Assembly: GCA_963608705.1 (NCBI GenBank)
Contig: CAVDHB010000046.1
Span: forward strand, 6,376 to 70,375
Direction: 5' to 3'
DNA length: 64,000 nucleotides
Source: CAVDHB01 sp963608705
GTDB taxonomy: Bacteria; Bacteroidota; Bacteroidia; Bacteroidales; Bacteroidaceae
The notes below the pieces were generated by a model that saw nothing but the letters and a program-made list of their open reading frames with translations, was not told the DNA's origin and made no database searches. The position numbers were made by a program, and so were the translations under genes. How positions within the stretch are numbered: the stretch's first letter is position 1; each line of letters begins with the position of its first letter. Shown here one piece after another: positions 1-9,876 of the stretch.

Positions 1-1241
1 TTCTTCCTGCGGAGCACTTCGGGGTCTTCCTTCACGGGTTCCGGCTCTTCTTCTGAAGAGAAAAGATAGTCCAAGGAGTTTCCCGCACAGTTCATTTTGC
101 CCTGCGCCATCACAGCCAACGCCGTATTGTACAATCCCTCTTTCAACGCCTGGCTCCGGGTCTGGTCCACAATGGGTACCGGCAAGAGTTTGGCGAAGCG
201 TAGTTTCAGCTTCTCTTCGACTTTAAAGAACGCTTTGTCCAAATTGCGGAATGAAGCGTAAGGGCCAGTGAGTACCAGTCCTCCGTGCAACTTCTCCGAA
301 GCGAAACCCGCCTCCTTGATTTGCTGAAGCACATTCAGGACAATCTCCTGCACACGTGCCTCTATCACGCCGTTGAACTCATTGCGTTTCACTCCGAATC
401 CGTTGGGAAGGGCAATCATCTTCGCGTTCTGCACGTCCGTGGGGTCGGTGTAGGCACTTCCATACTTCTGCAAGAGTACCTTCGCGTCTTCGATGCTGAT
501 TTCCTCCACCGTGGACAAGTCCAGCAGAATGTTCTTGTAGCCAATCGGAAGAGTGGACAAAAGACGGAGTATGTTGTTTTGATACACCATCACGGTGGTG
601 GTGTCATAATCAAGACTCGCCAAGGCCACTCCGCTGTTCATCTCCAACGGAGACAAAAGCATACCGGCCAACGCCACCGGACGGATAAGTACATCTTCTA
701 TCTCCACATCCGCCATACGGAAACTTTCCCGCAAACGTTTGCTCAATTCTCTCCTGGCCACCACATTTTTGAAATGCCCCGTGATTTGAGAACTGATAAT
801 GCCTACGGGATCCAGCGACTTGCGCTCTCCCACCTCGTATTCCTGTGGCACCACCTGCAGCAAATCCCATTCCACTGTACAGGAATTACGGTTCTTCTCA
901 ATGATGCTGTCCACCGTTTCCCGGCTGATGACAGTTTCGGAATGAAGAGGATAGGACACCGTCTGGGAACATGTATGGAGCGAACGTCCACCGAGGCAAG
1001 TGTAGACTTTGGCGATATGTGTGTTCAACGTGGTTTCCAGTTGCTTCACTATGCTCGCAATACTATCCGCCGCCTTGTTGAGATTATAGATGACACCTCT
1101 TTCCACAAAAGCGGAGGAGTCCGCGCTGGCCACAGCCCGCACCTCCAAGTTGCCACTCTTGTTCTTCACCCCTGCGATTCCTCTCACCTTCTCGGAATCC
1201 AAGTCGATAACCGCTATAAAATAGTTATTGTTCGCTGCCAT
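1..1241 (-). CDS. ftsA: Cell division protein FtsA (3' end cut off by window edge)
   Basis: Actin-like ATPase that tethers FtsZ to the inner membrane at the division site. Translating the complement from the ATG at 1239-1241 gives MAANNYFIAVIDLDSEKVRG, the phosphate-1 strand typical of FtsA, followed by a Bacteroidota-style SHS2 region (residues about 80-160) with QEYEVGERKSLDPVG, and an open frame of 413 codons to base 1. The C-terminal part, including the membrane-binding amphipathic helix, lies outside the window. The start overlaps the end of ftsQ by 17 bases, so the two are translated from one mRNA. ftsZ is expected next, beyond base 1, but cannot be seen. Family assignment is firm; the incomplete end is only the window border. 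Confidence 0.9.
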   Translation of the reverse strand, partial: MAANNNYFIAVIDLDSEKVRGIAGVKNKSGNLEVRAVASADSSAFVERGVIYNLNKAADSIASIVKQLETTLNTHIAKVYTCLGGRSLHTCSQTVSYPLHSETVISRETVDSIIEKNRNSCTVEWDLLQVVPQEYEVGERKSLDPVGIISSQITGHFKNVVARRELSKRLRESFRMADVEIEDVLIRPVALAGMLLSPLEMNSGVALASLDYDTTTVMVYQNNILRLLSTLPIGYKNILLDLSTVEEISIEDAKVLLQKYGSAYTDPTDVQNAKMIALPNGFGVKRNEFNGVIEARVQEIVLNVLQQIKEAGFASEKLHGGLVLTGPYASFRNLDKAFFKVEEKLKLRFAKLLPVPIVDQTRSQALKEGLYNTALAVMAQGKMNCAGNSLDYLFSSEEEPEPVKEDPEVLRRK

Positions 1242-1977
1242 ATTCAGTTTTCTTTTTTGTACAAATTATCTGATTCGGATATTCCAAATCAATCCTCGCG
1301 TATTTTCCCCATCCCACTATACTGATGACTTTCTTGTAGAACAAGTCCATGCGGTTCAACTTTTCCATTGTATTGACCGGCTCACCCAGAAAGATGATGT
1401 GGTCTCCGACTCTCGGCACCAGCTCCAGCTCGTTTCGAGGTGTCACGTTAATCTGTGTGATCTGGCTGTTCCAGAAAGGCGTGTTCTGAAGATACTCGCC
1501 AATCCTCGGAAGATACTTCTGGGCGAAAGAACGGGATATATGGCCCGTGGCCACCACCAAGTCCGCCGCATTCTCCGTGGGAGGCATGATGCGTCCTCTG
1601 GCATCCAGATAATAATCATCACCGTTATCGCTCATAACCCTCATGACCGGCAACCGTTGGGTGACAGCGATACGCACCTTGCCATCCACCGTCTTGTAAC
1701 AATTCACATCCTCCAGCAAGGCCATCTTCCGCAGGCACTGCTCTATTTTGTCGCTGTTGACATATATCATCAGCTCTCCTTTGGGGTAAAGCCCCTCCTT
1801 CTGAAGCGCTTGCTGAATCTGGCCCGTCCGTATGAACCCCGCTCTCGCACTGTCCTCCACAGACACTATCACGTCCCTGCACACCTCATTGGCGTCAGGT
1901 TTGTTGAACACGGTCACTGCCGCCACCAAATAGGCGGACAGAATGAAGAAAGAAAGTACGACAAGGACTTTTTTCAT
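1225..1977 (-). CDS. ftsQ: Cell division protein FtsQ
   Basis: Bitopic divisome protein linking the cytoplasmic FtsA/FtsZ ring to the septal peptidoglycan synthases. The 250-residue product has one N-terminal membrane segment (about residues 4-24, VLVVLSFFILSAYLVAAVTV), then a periplasmic POTRA-like region and beta domain. Sequence conservation of FtsQ is low in this phylum, so the call leans on length, topology and position between murC and ftsA. The start codon overlaps the murC stop by four bases (ATGA), indicating translational coupling; the 3' end overlaps ftsA. Confidence 0.85.
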   Translation of the reverse strand: MKKVLVVLSFFILSAYLVAAVTVFNKPDANEVCRDVIVSVEDSARAGFIRTGQIQQALQKEGLYPKGELMIYVNSDKIEQCLRKMALLEDVNCYKTVDGKVRIAVTQRLPVMRVMSDNGDDYYLDARGRIMPPTENAADLVVATGHISRSFAQKYLPRIGEYLQNTPFWNSQITQINVTPRNELELVPRVGDHIIFLGEPVNTMEKLNRMDLFYKKVISIVGWGKYARIDLEYPNQIICTKKKTEYGSEQ

Positions 1978-3356
1978 TTATATTTCGCTTCGAAAATCTT
2001 CTTGATTTCGGGCGTGAACGTGTCCACGTCTCCCGCACCCAAGACTATCAGCACTTGAAAGTCCTCTTGTTTCATGAGAGGAAGAATATCTTCCTTATGT
2101 ATCATCTTCTTTTCAATACCCGGACGCAGATTGTCATAAATCAGCTGGCTGGTCACACCCGGAATAGGCTGCTCCCTGGCCGGATAGATATCCAGCAGAA
2201 TCACCTCGTCCGCCAAAGACAAGCTCTTGGCGAAATCGGGATAGAAGTCTCTGGTACGAGTATAGAGATGGGGCTGGAAGAGCACGGAAATCTTCTTGTC
2301 GTTGAACACTTCACGGATAGACTCTATGCTCTTGTGTATCTCTGTGGGATGATGAGCGTAGTCGCTCAGCAACACAATCTTGTCGTTCTTAATCTTGAAG
2401 TCGAAGCGACGGTCCACTCCTTTGAACGAAGCCATCGCTCCCCGAATCTCGTCAGCCGTCACACCGTTCATCTGCGCCAACGCCATAGCGGCGATGCCGT
2501 TCTCGATGTTGATGCTGATAGGCACTCCAAGGCGGATGTCCTTGATATTGCCAAAGGGAGACACGAAGTCGAACACAATCTCACCGTGTCCGATACGTAA
2601 GTTCTCCGCATGGAAATCGCCTTTTTCCCTGGAATAGGTATAGACCTTCACGCCCGGCTGTACATTGACCTTCATCTCCAAGTCGGTATGGATAACCAAC
2701 GCACCCTCGGGCTTTATCAACGAAGAGTATTTAGTGAAGCTCTCTAAATAGGCTTCCTTCGTATGGTAAATGTCCAGATGGTCAGGGTCTGTGGCTGTGA
2801 TGACGGACATATAGGGAGTCAGCCAATGGAACGAACGGTCGAACTCGTCCGCCTCGATGACAATATAGTCACTGTCCTTGTCAAACACATAGTTCGAGTC
2901 GAAGTTCTTGGAAATACCTCCCAAAAAGGCGCTGCATTTCACATGGCTTTGCTCCAGAATGTAAGCGGCCATGGTAGACGTGGTAGTCTTGCCATGCGTA
3001 CCCGCCACACAGAGTCCCTTGTGCGAACGGGTGAGGATACCCAGCACCTGCGCGCGTTTCTCCACGTCGAAGCCATTGTCCTTGAAATAAGCAAACTCTT
3101 GATGCGTGGAAGGAATAGCGGGCGTGAACACCACCAAGGTATGCTCCTTATCCTTGAAAGCATCCGGGATAAGCGACACGTTTTCCTCGTAATGTATGGA
3201 AGCTCCTTCTTGTTCCAACTCCTTGGTCAAAGGAGTGGGTGTACGGTCGTAACCGGCCACCGCAATGCCTTTATGAAGAAAGAAACGGGCAATCGCACTC
3301 ATGCCGATTCCCCCGATTCCCACAAAATATACTGCTTTAATCTGATGTAAATCCAT
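1974..3356 (-). CDS. murC: UDP-N-acetylmuramate--L-alanine ligase MurC
   Basis: Cytoplasmic ATP-dependent ligase that adds L-alanine to UDP-MurNAc, the first step of peptide-stem assembly. The 460-residue length is normal. Visible motifs are the N-terminal Rossmann stretch YFVGIGGIGMSAIARFF, the Mur-ligase P-loop GTHGKTTTSTM near residue 120, the metal/ATP region EADEFDRSF and the C-terminal SDYAHHPTEI. It shares one base with the murG stop and overlaps ftsQ by four bases. No unusual residue was noticed. Confidence 0.97.
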   Translation of the reverse strand: MDLHQIKAVYFVGIGGIGMSAIARFFLHKGIAVAGYDRTPTPLTKELEQEGASIHYEENVSLIPDAFKDKEHTLVVFTPAIPSTHQEFAYFKDNGFDVEKRAQVLGILTRSHKGLCVAGTHGKTTTSTMAAYILEQSHVKCSAFLGGISKNFDSNYVFDKDSDYIVIEADEFDRSFHWLTPYMSVITATDPDHLDIYHTKEAYLESFTKYSSLIKPEGALVIHTDLEMKVNVQPGVKVYTYSREKGDFHAENLRIGHGEIVFDFVSPFGNIKDIRLGVPISINIENGIAAMALAQMNGVTADEIRGAMASFKGVDRRFDFKIKNDKIVLLSDYAHHPTEIHKSIESIREVFNDKKISVLFQPHLYTRTRDFYPDFAKSLSLADEVILLDIYPAREQPIPGVTSQLIYDNLRPGIEKKMIHKEDILPLMKQEDFQVLIVLGAGDVDTFTPEIKKIFEAKYK

Positions 3357-4486
3357 TATTGTCTGTCTCTGTACGCCACGGCTAACTTATACACTTCTTC
3401 CGCAATGACGTTGGCGGAGTCAGGATAAGCCAAAGTGGCGATATTCTTACTTAATTTACTCAACAAATCCTCGTCTTGCACGGTTTTCACGGCCAAGGCC
3501 AACAAGGAGTCTGCCGCTTCGCTGTCTTTCACATACAACGCTGCGTCCTTGTGTACTAACGCCAAGGCGTTTTTCGTCTGATGGTCTTCCGCCACGTTCG
3601 GTGAAGGCACCAGTATCACGGGCTTGCGCAACAGGCAGAACTCAGAGATGGAACCCGCTCCGGCTCTTGAAATCACCAAGTCCGCCGCACTGTACGCCTC
3701 GTCCATCCGAGCGATGAAATCGGTCACATAGAGATTGTCGGGCTTTCCAGCCTTCTTCAATTCTTCCATGATGGCTTCGTGGTAGTACTTGCCTGTCTGC
3801 CAGATGAACTGCAGTTGCCCGCTATTCTGACGGATAATATCCAAATGTTCCAGCACGCTACGATTGACAGTACGCGCACCCAAGCTTCCGCCAATCAGCA
3901 GGATGGTCTTCTTTTCAGGTTGCAAGCCGAATTTCTGGCGGGCATCTTCCTTCGGAATCTGTCCGCTGGTCAGTCCCTGCCGCACAGGATTTCCGGTCTT
4001 GATAATCTTGTCGGCGGGAAAGAACCGCTCCATGCCGTCATAAGCCACGCAAATCTTCCGGGCTTTCTTCGCCAGAAGCTTGTTGGTAACTCCCGCATAG
4101 GAGTTCTGCTCTTGCAACAGGGTCGGAATGCCCGCTTTCTCAGCCATATTCAGGGTAGGACCGCTTGCGTAGCCTCCCACTCCTACAGCCGCCATAGGAC
4201 GGAAATCCTTGATAATCTGCTTTGCCATGCGTTGGCTCTTCCATATCTTGAACAGCACTTTGATGTTCTTCCACAAGTGCTTACGGTCGAATCCGCAGAT
4301 GGGAAGCCCCTTTATCTCATACCCTGCGGCAGGCACACGCTGCATCTCCATGCGTCCTTCCGCACCAACGAAAAGAATCTTCGCCTCAGGATGCTGCGCT
4401 TTTATAGCGTTGGCGATAGACACCGCCGGGAATATATGCCCTCCAGTGCCACCTCCACTGATAATTATCCGTAAATCTTTATTCAT
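3356..4486 (-). CDS. murG: Lipid II synthase MurG
   Basis: Membrane-associated GT28 glycosyltransferase that moves GlcNAc from UDP-GlcNAc onto lipid I to make lipid II. The 376-residue protein shows the N-terminal glycine loop SGGGTGGHIFPA, the second loop GGSLGARTVN and the donor-binding region SRAGAGSISEFCLLRKPVI. It sits between ftsW (52-base gap) and murC (one-base overlap). Length and motifs are normal for the family. Confidence 0.97.
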   Translation of the reverse strand: MNKDLRIIISGGGTGGHIFPAVSIANAIKAQHPEAKILFVGAEGRMEMQRVPAAGYEIKGLPICGFDRKHLWKNIKVLFKIWKSQRMAKQIIKDFRPMAAVGVGGYASGPTLNMAEKAGIPTLLQEQNSYAGVTNKLLAKKARKICVAYDGMERFFPADKIIKTGNPVRQGLTSGQIPKEDARQKFGLQPEKKTILLIGGSLGARTVNRSVLEHLDIIRQNSGQLQFIWQTGKYYHEAIMEELKKAGKPDNLYVTDFIARMDEAYSAADLVISRAGAGSISEFCLLRKPVILVPSPNVAEDHQTKNALALVHKDAALYVKDSEAADSLLALAVKTVQDEDLLSKLSKNIATLAYPDSANVIAEEVYKLAVAYRDRQ

Positions 4487-4538
4487 TTCTGAAAAACTTA
4501 AGTTTCGACAAAAATACGAATAAAACAGCTTGAATGCA

Positions 4539-5786
4539 CTATTCGGTTACGGTTTTTTTCGCACTTTCTATTTCAGTCTCTGAATTTAATCTTTTTTTAT
4601 CTTTTAAGTGTTGCCTTTTTCTCATATTCCGGCTGACACTCAGAATGATTCCGATATACACACAATTGGCCAAGATGGAGTTTCCGCCACGGCTAATCAT
4701 CGGCAACGGCTGTCCTGTGACAGGGATAAGCCCCACGGCCACACTCATGTTCACCAAGGCTTGCAGCACCATCAGCAAGGTAAGCCCTATGACCATCAAC
4801 GACTGGAACGGGTCTGTACACTTCTGGGCGATTCGGGAAGCCCGAATAAGGAGGAACACATAAAGAGCCACCACAAAGGTGCCTCCTAACCACCCCATTT
4901 CCTCCAATATGATAGCGTAGATAAAGTCGGAATACGCCTGGGAAAGATAGTCTCTCTCCACAGAGTTTCCCGGCCCCGTCCCTACCACATTGCTGGTAGC
5001 TATGGCGATATTCGCATGAATCCGCTGTGCGTTGTTGCCGAATGGGTCCATCTCCTCCATATTTTCCTCTTCGCCATGATTTGTGAAACGGTTTCTCCAT
5101 GTATCGAAACGGTGGGTGAATTTCTCCATTACCGGCATGGACTTGTTGATAGAGTCATAAGTCTTGGGAGAGACGGCAAAGATGGCCAACGCAAACAGCA
5201 ATGTCCCCGCTATGGTAGTAAAGAACATCCACAGGAGCTGCTTGCTATTCACCTTTCCGATAATCATCATGAGGAAGATAGTGATATACAAAATGCCCGC
5301 CGTGGAGAAATTCTCTGTGACAATCAGTCCTACCAAGACAATCAAATGCCCCACAATAAGCCAAAAACCATTTGTAGTGAACCCTTCTTTCGTGCGGGTA
5401 GCGTATGCCAAAACCAATGCGGTGAGAATGACCATCCCTCCTTTCGCCGTTTCCGAAGGCTGCCATTGTATCAATCCCAAATCAATGGTTCTGCTCGCCC
5501 CGTTTATTTTAGGCATATTCGACACCACCACAAGCCCTATTATGGAAAGATACACAAAGACTGTACCTGAGCGGAAGATATTCACTGGGATATTCTGTAC
5601 CACAATGATGCATACCACCCCTCCCAGCAAATAACTGGCATGACGAAGTATAGGCTCCCATACACCCTGCTTGTATACAAGTGTGCTGGCCGCACTGTAC
5701 ACTTCCAACAGCGAAATGGCACAGAGAAGCAGGAATATCATCCAGATAACCCTGTCTCCCTTGATGAGATTCTTGGCTGCGACCAT
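4539..5786 (-). CDS. ftsW: Septal peptidoglycan glycosyltransferase FtsW
   Basis: SEDS-family polytopic membrane protein that polymerises lipid II at the septum together with the class B PBP encoded upstream. The 415-residue sequence has about ten hydrophobic segments and the SEDS signatures QPSETAKGGMVILTAL and TGQPLPMISRGGNS. The C-terminus ends in a charged tail (KRQHLKDKKRLNSETEIE). The gene follows murD after six bases and precedes murG. A RodA call is less likely because the gene lies inside the dcw cluster. Confidence 0.95.
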   Translation of the reverse strand: MVAAKNLIKGDRVIWMIFLLLCAISLLEVYSAASTLVYKQGVWEPILRHASYLLGGVVCIIVVQNIPVNIFRSGTVFVYLSIIGLVVVSNMPKINGASRTIDLGLIQWQPSETAKGGMVILTALVLAYATRTKEGFTTNGFWLIVGHLIVLVGLIVTENFSTAGILYITIFLMMIIGKVNSKQLLWMFFTTIAGTLLFALAIFAVSPKTYDSINKSMPVMEKFTHRFDTWRNRFTNHGEEENMEEMDPFGNNAQRIHANIAIATSNVVGTGPGNSVERDYLSQAYSDFIYAIILEEMGWLGGTFVVALYVFLLIRASRIAQKCTDPFQSLMVIGLTLLMVLQALVNMSVAVGLIPVTGQPLPMISRGGNSILANCVYIGIILSVSRNMRKRQHLKDKKRLNSETEIESAKKTVTE

Positions 5787-5792
5787 CTTTCG

Positions 5793-7130
5793 TTATTTTA
5801 TGGCTCTCACACAAGCCTTGAACTGGTCGCCCCGGTCTTCCATGTTCTTGAACAAGTCAAAACTTGCGCAGCACGGACTGAGCAACACCGCATCCCCCTC
5901 TTTCGCCATCTTACGGCACGCCTCCACACAATCTTTCATGCTGTGCGTGTCGGCCACAGGAAGTCCCAATCCATCGAAGAATTTATGCAACTTTGTGTTA
6001 TCTGCTCCTAAATATACAAGTCCGGCACAACGTTCTTTCACCAAATCCTTGATTTCAGCGTAATCGTTTCCCTTGTCTTTTCCACCAAGAATAAGAATCG
6101 TAGGACGCTTCATGCTCTCCAAGGCATACCAGCAAGCGTTCACGTTGGTCGCCTTAGAATCGTCCACATACAGCACATTATGGAATATGCCCACTTTCTC
6201 CAAGCGGTGTTCCACTCCCTTGAAGTCACTCAGACTCTTCCGGATGGACTCCTTGCTGGCACCCACGATATTGGCGGAGATACCCGCAGCCAAGGAGTTG
6301 TACAAATTGTGCTTTCCGCTCAAGGCCAAGTCTTCCAACTCCATGTTGAAAGCGACAGGCTGCTCGATGACATATTTCCCGTCTTCCGCGTAAGCGATGG
6401 AACCCTCCTCTTTCAACTCGGAGAAAGGATACACCACAGCCTTGATATCGTACTTCTTCAACTCCTCTTTCACCACTGGATCGTCATTCCAGAAGATAAA
6501 GTAGTCGTTAGAAGTCTGGTTCTGCAAAATACGCATCTTGGCATCCACATAGTTCTGGAACTTGAAATCGTAGCGGTCCAGATGGTCTGGGGTAATATTC
6601 ATCAAAATAGCGATATTCGCCCGGAACTTGTACATATTGTCCAGTTGGAAGCTGCTCAGCTCAATGACATAATAGTCAAAGTTCTCCTCCGCCACTTGGT
6701 AAGCCAAACTGCGGCCAATGTTTCCCGCCAGCCCCACGTTATAGCCTGCGGATTTCAGGATATGGTAAATCAGAGAAGTGGTCGTAGTCTTTCCGTTACT
6801 TCCCGTGATACAAATCATTTTGGCGTTCGTGTACCGTCCGGCGAACTCTATCTCGGAAATGACGGGGATATGCTTTTCCTCCACTTTCTGGATAATAGGT
6901 GCGTCGTTCGGGATACCCGGACTTTTGATAACCTCGTCCGCATTCAGAATCAGGTCTTCTGTATTAGCACCCTCTTCCCATGCGACATGGTACTCGTTCA
7001 ACATATCTTTGTAATGGTCTTTGATATGTCCTTTGTCCGACACGAAGGTATCAAATCCTTTTTTCTTGGCCAGCACAGCGGCGCCTGCACCACTCTCACC
7101 GGCACCTAAGATGACAATTCTTTTACTCAT
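5793..7130 (-). CDS. murD: UDP-N-acetylmuramoylalanine--D-glutamate ligase MurD
   Basis: Cytoplasmic ligase adding D-glutamate to UDP-MurNAc-L-Ala. The 445-residue protein starts with the Rossmann motif RIVILGAGESGAGAAVLA, carries the P-loop ITGSNGKTTTTSLIYH near residue 110, the region NITPDHLDRY, and the C-terminal VYVDDSKATNVNA and SPCCASFDLFKNMEDRGD boxes that mark MurD. It is 13 bases downstream of mraY and six bases upstream of ftsW, in one operon. Confidence 0.97.
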   Translation of the reverse strand: MSKRIVILGAGESGAGAAVLAKKKGFDTFVSDKGHIKDHYKDMLNEYHVAWEEGANTEDLILNADEVIKSPGIPNDAPIIQKVEEKHIPVISEIEFAGRYTNAKMICITGSNGKTTTTSLIYHILKSAGYNVGLAGNIGRSLAYQVAEENFDYYVIELSSFQLDNMYKFRANIAILMNITPDHLDRYDFKFQNYVDAKMRILQNQTSNDYFIFWNDDPVVKEELKKYDIKAVVYPFSELKEEGSIAYAEDGKYVIEQPVAFNMELEDLALSGKHNLYNSLAAGISANIVGASKESIRKSLSDFKGVEHRLEKVGIFHNVLYVDDSKATNVNACWYALESMKRPTILILGGKDKGNDYAEIKDLVKERCAGLVYLGADNTKLHKFFDGLGLPVADTHSMKDCVEACRKMAKEGDAVLLSPCCASFDLFKNMEDRGDQFKACVRAIK

Positions 7131-7143
7131 GATATATTTTTCG

Positions 7144-8412
7144 TTACCTTATTTTCAATGTAATTATAGTCAACGCCGCCAGTAAAATGGAGATAATCCA
7201 GAAGCGGACGGTTATTTTAGACTCATGCACCGCAGAGACCGGACGCTTGAACACATACCGGCACTGGCTGTCTAACTGAGAAGGCAGTGTACGGAAATGG
7301 TCATGGATGGGCGCACGTTTGAAGATACGCTGCTTCACGCCTTTCCGTTTCCCCAACTTGTAGTATTCCACTTGCAGAATGACAGAAAGACTCTCCACCA
7401 AGAAGATACCGCACAAGATAGGCAGCAGCAACTCCTTGTGGATGATGATGGCGAACACTGCGATGATACCCCCAATGGTAAGACTTCCGGTGTCTCCCAT
7501 GAATATCTGTGCAGGATACGCATTGTACCACAGGAAACCAATCAAGGCACCGATGAAGGCACAACTGAATATCACCAATTCCTCACATCCTGGTATATAC
7601 ATGATGTTCAGATAAGTGGCGAACTCAAAGTGACTCGACACGTAGGCAAGTATTCCTAACACGACTCCGATGATGGCGGAGTTTCCCGCCGCCATACCAT
7701 CCATTCCGTCATTCAGGTTACATCCGTTCGACACGGCTGTGACCACTAAGATGGTCACAAAGACAAAAAGAATCCATCCCGCCTTGTGGGCATACTTACC
7801 CGTGAACCCCATAATGTCGGAATAGTCTAAGTTGTTGTTCTTGAAGAACGGAATGGTGGTCTGCGTGGATTTCTCCTGTGTCTGTTTATGCACCACCACC
7901 TTCTCGTGTCCCTGCTTCTCAATCTGCATATTCTCCTGAATCACAGCTTGCGGACTGTAATACAACGTAAGTCCGATAATCAGTCCCAGACCTATCTGTC
8001 CTATTATCTTCACCTTTCCAGGCAGTCCTTCCTTGTTTTTCTTGAAGTCCTTGATATAGTCGTCCGCAAAGCCTAACAGTCCTAACCATACGGTTGTAAT
8101 CAGCATCAGTACCATATATACGTTGTCCAGTCTTCCAAGCAAGATGCAAGGTACCAGAATAGCGCAAATAATGATGATACCACCCATGGACGGAACGCCA
8201 ATCTTGTTCACTCCAAACGGGTCTGTCTTTGCGTCACGCTGTGTCTCCGTGATATGTTTCCGTCGCAACAGCTTGATGAAATACTGTCCGAAGATAGCGG
8301 AAATCAGCAAGGAGATAATCACCGCCATCAACGAACGGAACGAGGTGTACCCGAACATTCGGGCACCTGGGAAATGGAGTTGCTCCAAATAGCCAAACAA
8401 ATAGTACAACAT
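7144..8412 (-). CDS. mraY: Phospho-N-acetylmuramoyl-pentapeptide transferase MraY
   Basis: Integral membrane enzyme that transfers phospho-MurNAc-pentapeptide to undecaprenyl phosphate, giving lipid I. At 422 residues it is longer than the roughly 360 of E. coli because of an insertion at about residues 165-205 (around HKQTQEKSTQTTIPFFKNNN), a length known from Bacteroidota. Catalytic-site motifs include FADDYIKDFKKNKEGL, NGCNLNDGMDGMAAGNS and FMGDTGSLTIGG. It is six bases downstream of murE. Confidence 0.96.
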   Translation of the reverse strand: MLYYLFGYLEQLHFPGARMFGYTSFRSLMAVIISLLISAIFGQYFIKLLRRKHITETQRDAKTDPFGVNKIGVPSMGGIIIICAILVPCILLGRLDNVYMVLMLITTVWLGLLGFADDYIKDFKKNKEGLPGKVKIIGQIGLGLIIGLTLYYSPQAVIQENMQIEKQGHEKVVVHKQTQEKSTQTTIPFFKNNNLDYSDIMGFTGKYAHKAGWILFVFVTILVVTAVSNGCNLNDGMDGMAAGNSAIIGVVLGILAYVSSHFEFATYLNIMYIPGCEELVIFSCAFIGALIGFLWYNAYPAQIFMGDTGSLTIGGIIAVFAIIIHKELLLPILCGIFLVESLSVILQVEYYKLGKRKGVKQRIFKRAPIHDHFRTLPSQLDSQCRYVFKRPVSAVHESKITVRFWIISILLAALTIITLKIR

Positions 8413-8418
8413 ACGCCT

Positions 8419-9876
8419 TTATTTAGCAATACCGAAACAACTTCGTACCACCTCGTGGTCGTCAAAATGGTGTTTGACACCCTTTATTTCCTGATAGTCC
8501 TCGTGTCCTTTTCCGGCCACCAGAATCACGTCTCCCTGCTTAGCCATCATGCAAGCTGTACGGATGGCCTCCTTACGGTCCACAATGGTAATAACCTTCT
8601 TCATCTGTTCCTCATTCAGTCCGGCCAGCATATCGTTGATGATGTCCTCCGGCTGCTCGAAACGAGGGTTATCACTGGTGATGATTACCTTGTCACTCTG
8701 TTTCACCGCTTCCTGCGCCATGATAGGACGTTTCCCTTTGTCACGGTTTCCACCAGCTCCACAGACAGTAATCACCTCGCCTTTTCCCTGCAATACGCCA
8801 TGAATAGCCGACAGCACATTGACCAATGCGTCTGGTGTGTGAGCGTAGTCCACGATAGCCGTCTTGCCATCCTTGGACTGAATTGCCTCCAAGCGTCCAT
8901 TCACCGGATGCAACGTGCTTAACACCTGTAAAATCTCCTCCGGCTGTTTGCCCAAGTGCAAGGCGGCACCATAGACGGCACACAAGTTGGAAGCGTTGAA
9001 ACGCCCGATGAAGGACACGCCTACTTCCTTTCCGTTTATATCCAAGTACATACCCCCGAAATGGCTCTCGATAATCTTGCAACGGATGTCCGCCATCTGT
9101 GTCAAAGAATAGGTGTACACAGTGGCTTTCGTGTTTTGCACCATATACATACCGTTCTTGTCATCCAAGTTAGTCACCGCAAACGCGTCAGCAGGCAGGT
9201 CGTCAAAGAACTTCTTCTTTGCGTCCCGGTATGCCTCCATGGTCTTGTGGTAATCTAAATGGTCACGGGTGAGATTCGTGAACAGTCCCCCGGCAAACTT
9301 CAGCCCGGCGATACGCTGCTGCACAATAGCGATAGAGCTGCACTCCATGAAGGCATATTCGCATCCTGCGTCCGCCATCTCCCCTAACTCACGGTTCAAC
9401 GTAATAGGGTCAGGCGTGGTATGGTCTGTATGCACCGCTTCTCCGTCAATGTAGTTGCATACCGTGGAAATCAGTCCCACTTTGTAACCGAATTTACGGA
9501 ACATATTATATAATAAGGTAGCGATGGTAGTCTTTCCGTTGGTACCTGTGACTCCCACCAGTTTCAAGCGGGAACTCGGGTCTCCGAAAAATTGCGTAGC
9601 GGCACATCCTCCGGCATATTCGGAATCGTCCACTTGCACGTATGTCACACGTTCACTCCTTTCTTCTGGCAAGTCTATACACAACACCGCCACAGCACCC
9701 TGCTCGATGGCCTTGGGGATAAACTTATGTCCATCCACCTGAGTACCTCTCATGGCGATAAAAAGATCGCCGGATTTCACTAAGCGTGAATCAATGTTCA
9801 CCCCTTTAATCTCCACCTCAGCGTCGCCGATTATTTGTTTCGGCTGAATCTTTTTCAGTACGTCCTTCAGTTTCAT
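8419..9876 (-). CDS. murE: MurE ligase, meso-diaminopimelate type
   Basis: Adds the third stem-peptide residue. The 485-residue sequence has the N-terminal VNIDSRLVKSGDLFIAMRGT, the P-loop GVTGTNGKTTIATL near residue 113 and the specificity motif SDNPRFEQP. DNPR is the signature for meso-diaminopimelate in this family, so the peptidoglycan is predicted to be of the mDAP type. The chosen start (MKLKDVLKKIQPKQIIG) matches the family N-terminus, which makes the gene overlap the 3' end of ftsI by 59 bases, unusually long for this cluster. Confidence 0.96.
   Translation of the reverse strand: MKLKDVLKKIQPKQIIGDAEVEIKGVNIDSRLVKSGDLFIAMRGTQVDGHKFIPKAIEQGAVAVLCIDLPEERSERVTYVQVDDSEYAGGCAATQFFGDPSSRLKLVGVTGTNGKTTIATLLYNMFRKFGYKVGLISTVCNYIDGEAVHTDHTTPDPITLNRELGEMADAGCEYAFMECSSIAIVQQRIAGLKFAGGLFTNLTRDHLDYHKTMEAYRDAKKKFFDDLPADAFAVTNLDDKNGMYMVQNTKATVYTYSLTQMADIRCKIIESHFGGMYLDINGKEVGVSFIGRFNASNLCAVYGAALHLGKQPEEILQVLSTLHPVNGRLEAIQSKDGKTAIVDYAHTPDALVNVLSAIHGVLQGKGEVITVCGAGGNRDKGKRPIMAQEAVKQSDKVIITSDNPRFEQPEDIINDMLAGLNEEQMKKVITIVDRKEAIRTACMMAKQGDVILVAGKGHEDYQEIKGVKHHFDDHEVVRSCFGIAK

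Noticed and set aside
285..1325. Long plus-strand reading frame opposite ftsA/ftsQ
   Set aside because: It is antisense to firmly identified ftsA and ftsQ coding sequence and has no recognisable domain; many such antisense frames occur in this GC-balanced DNA.
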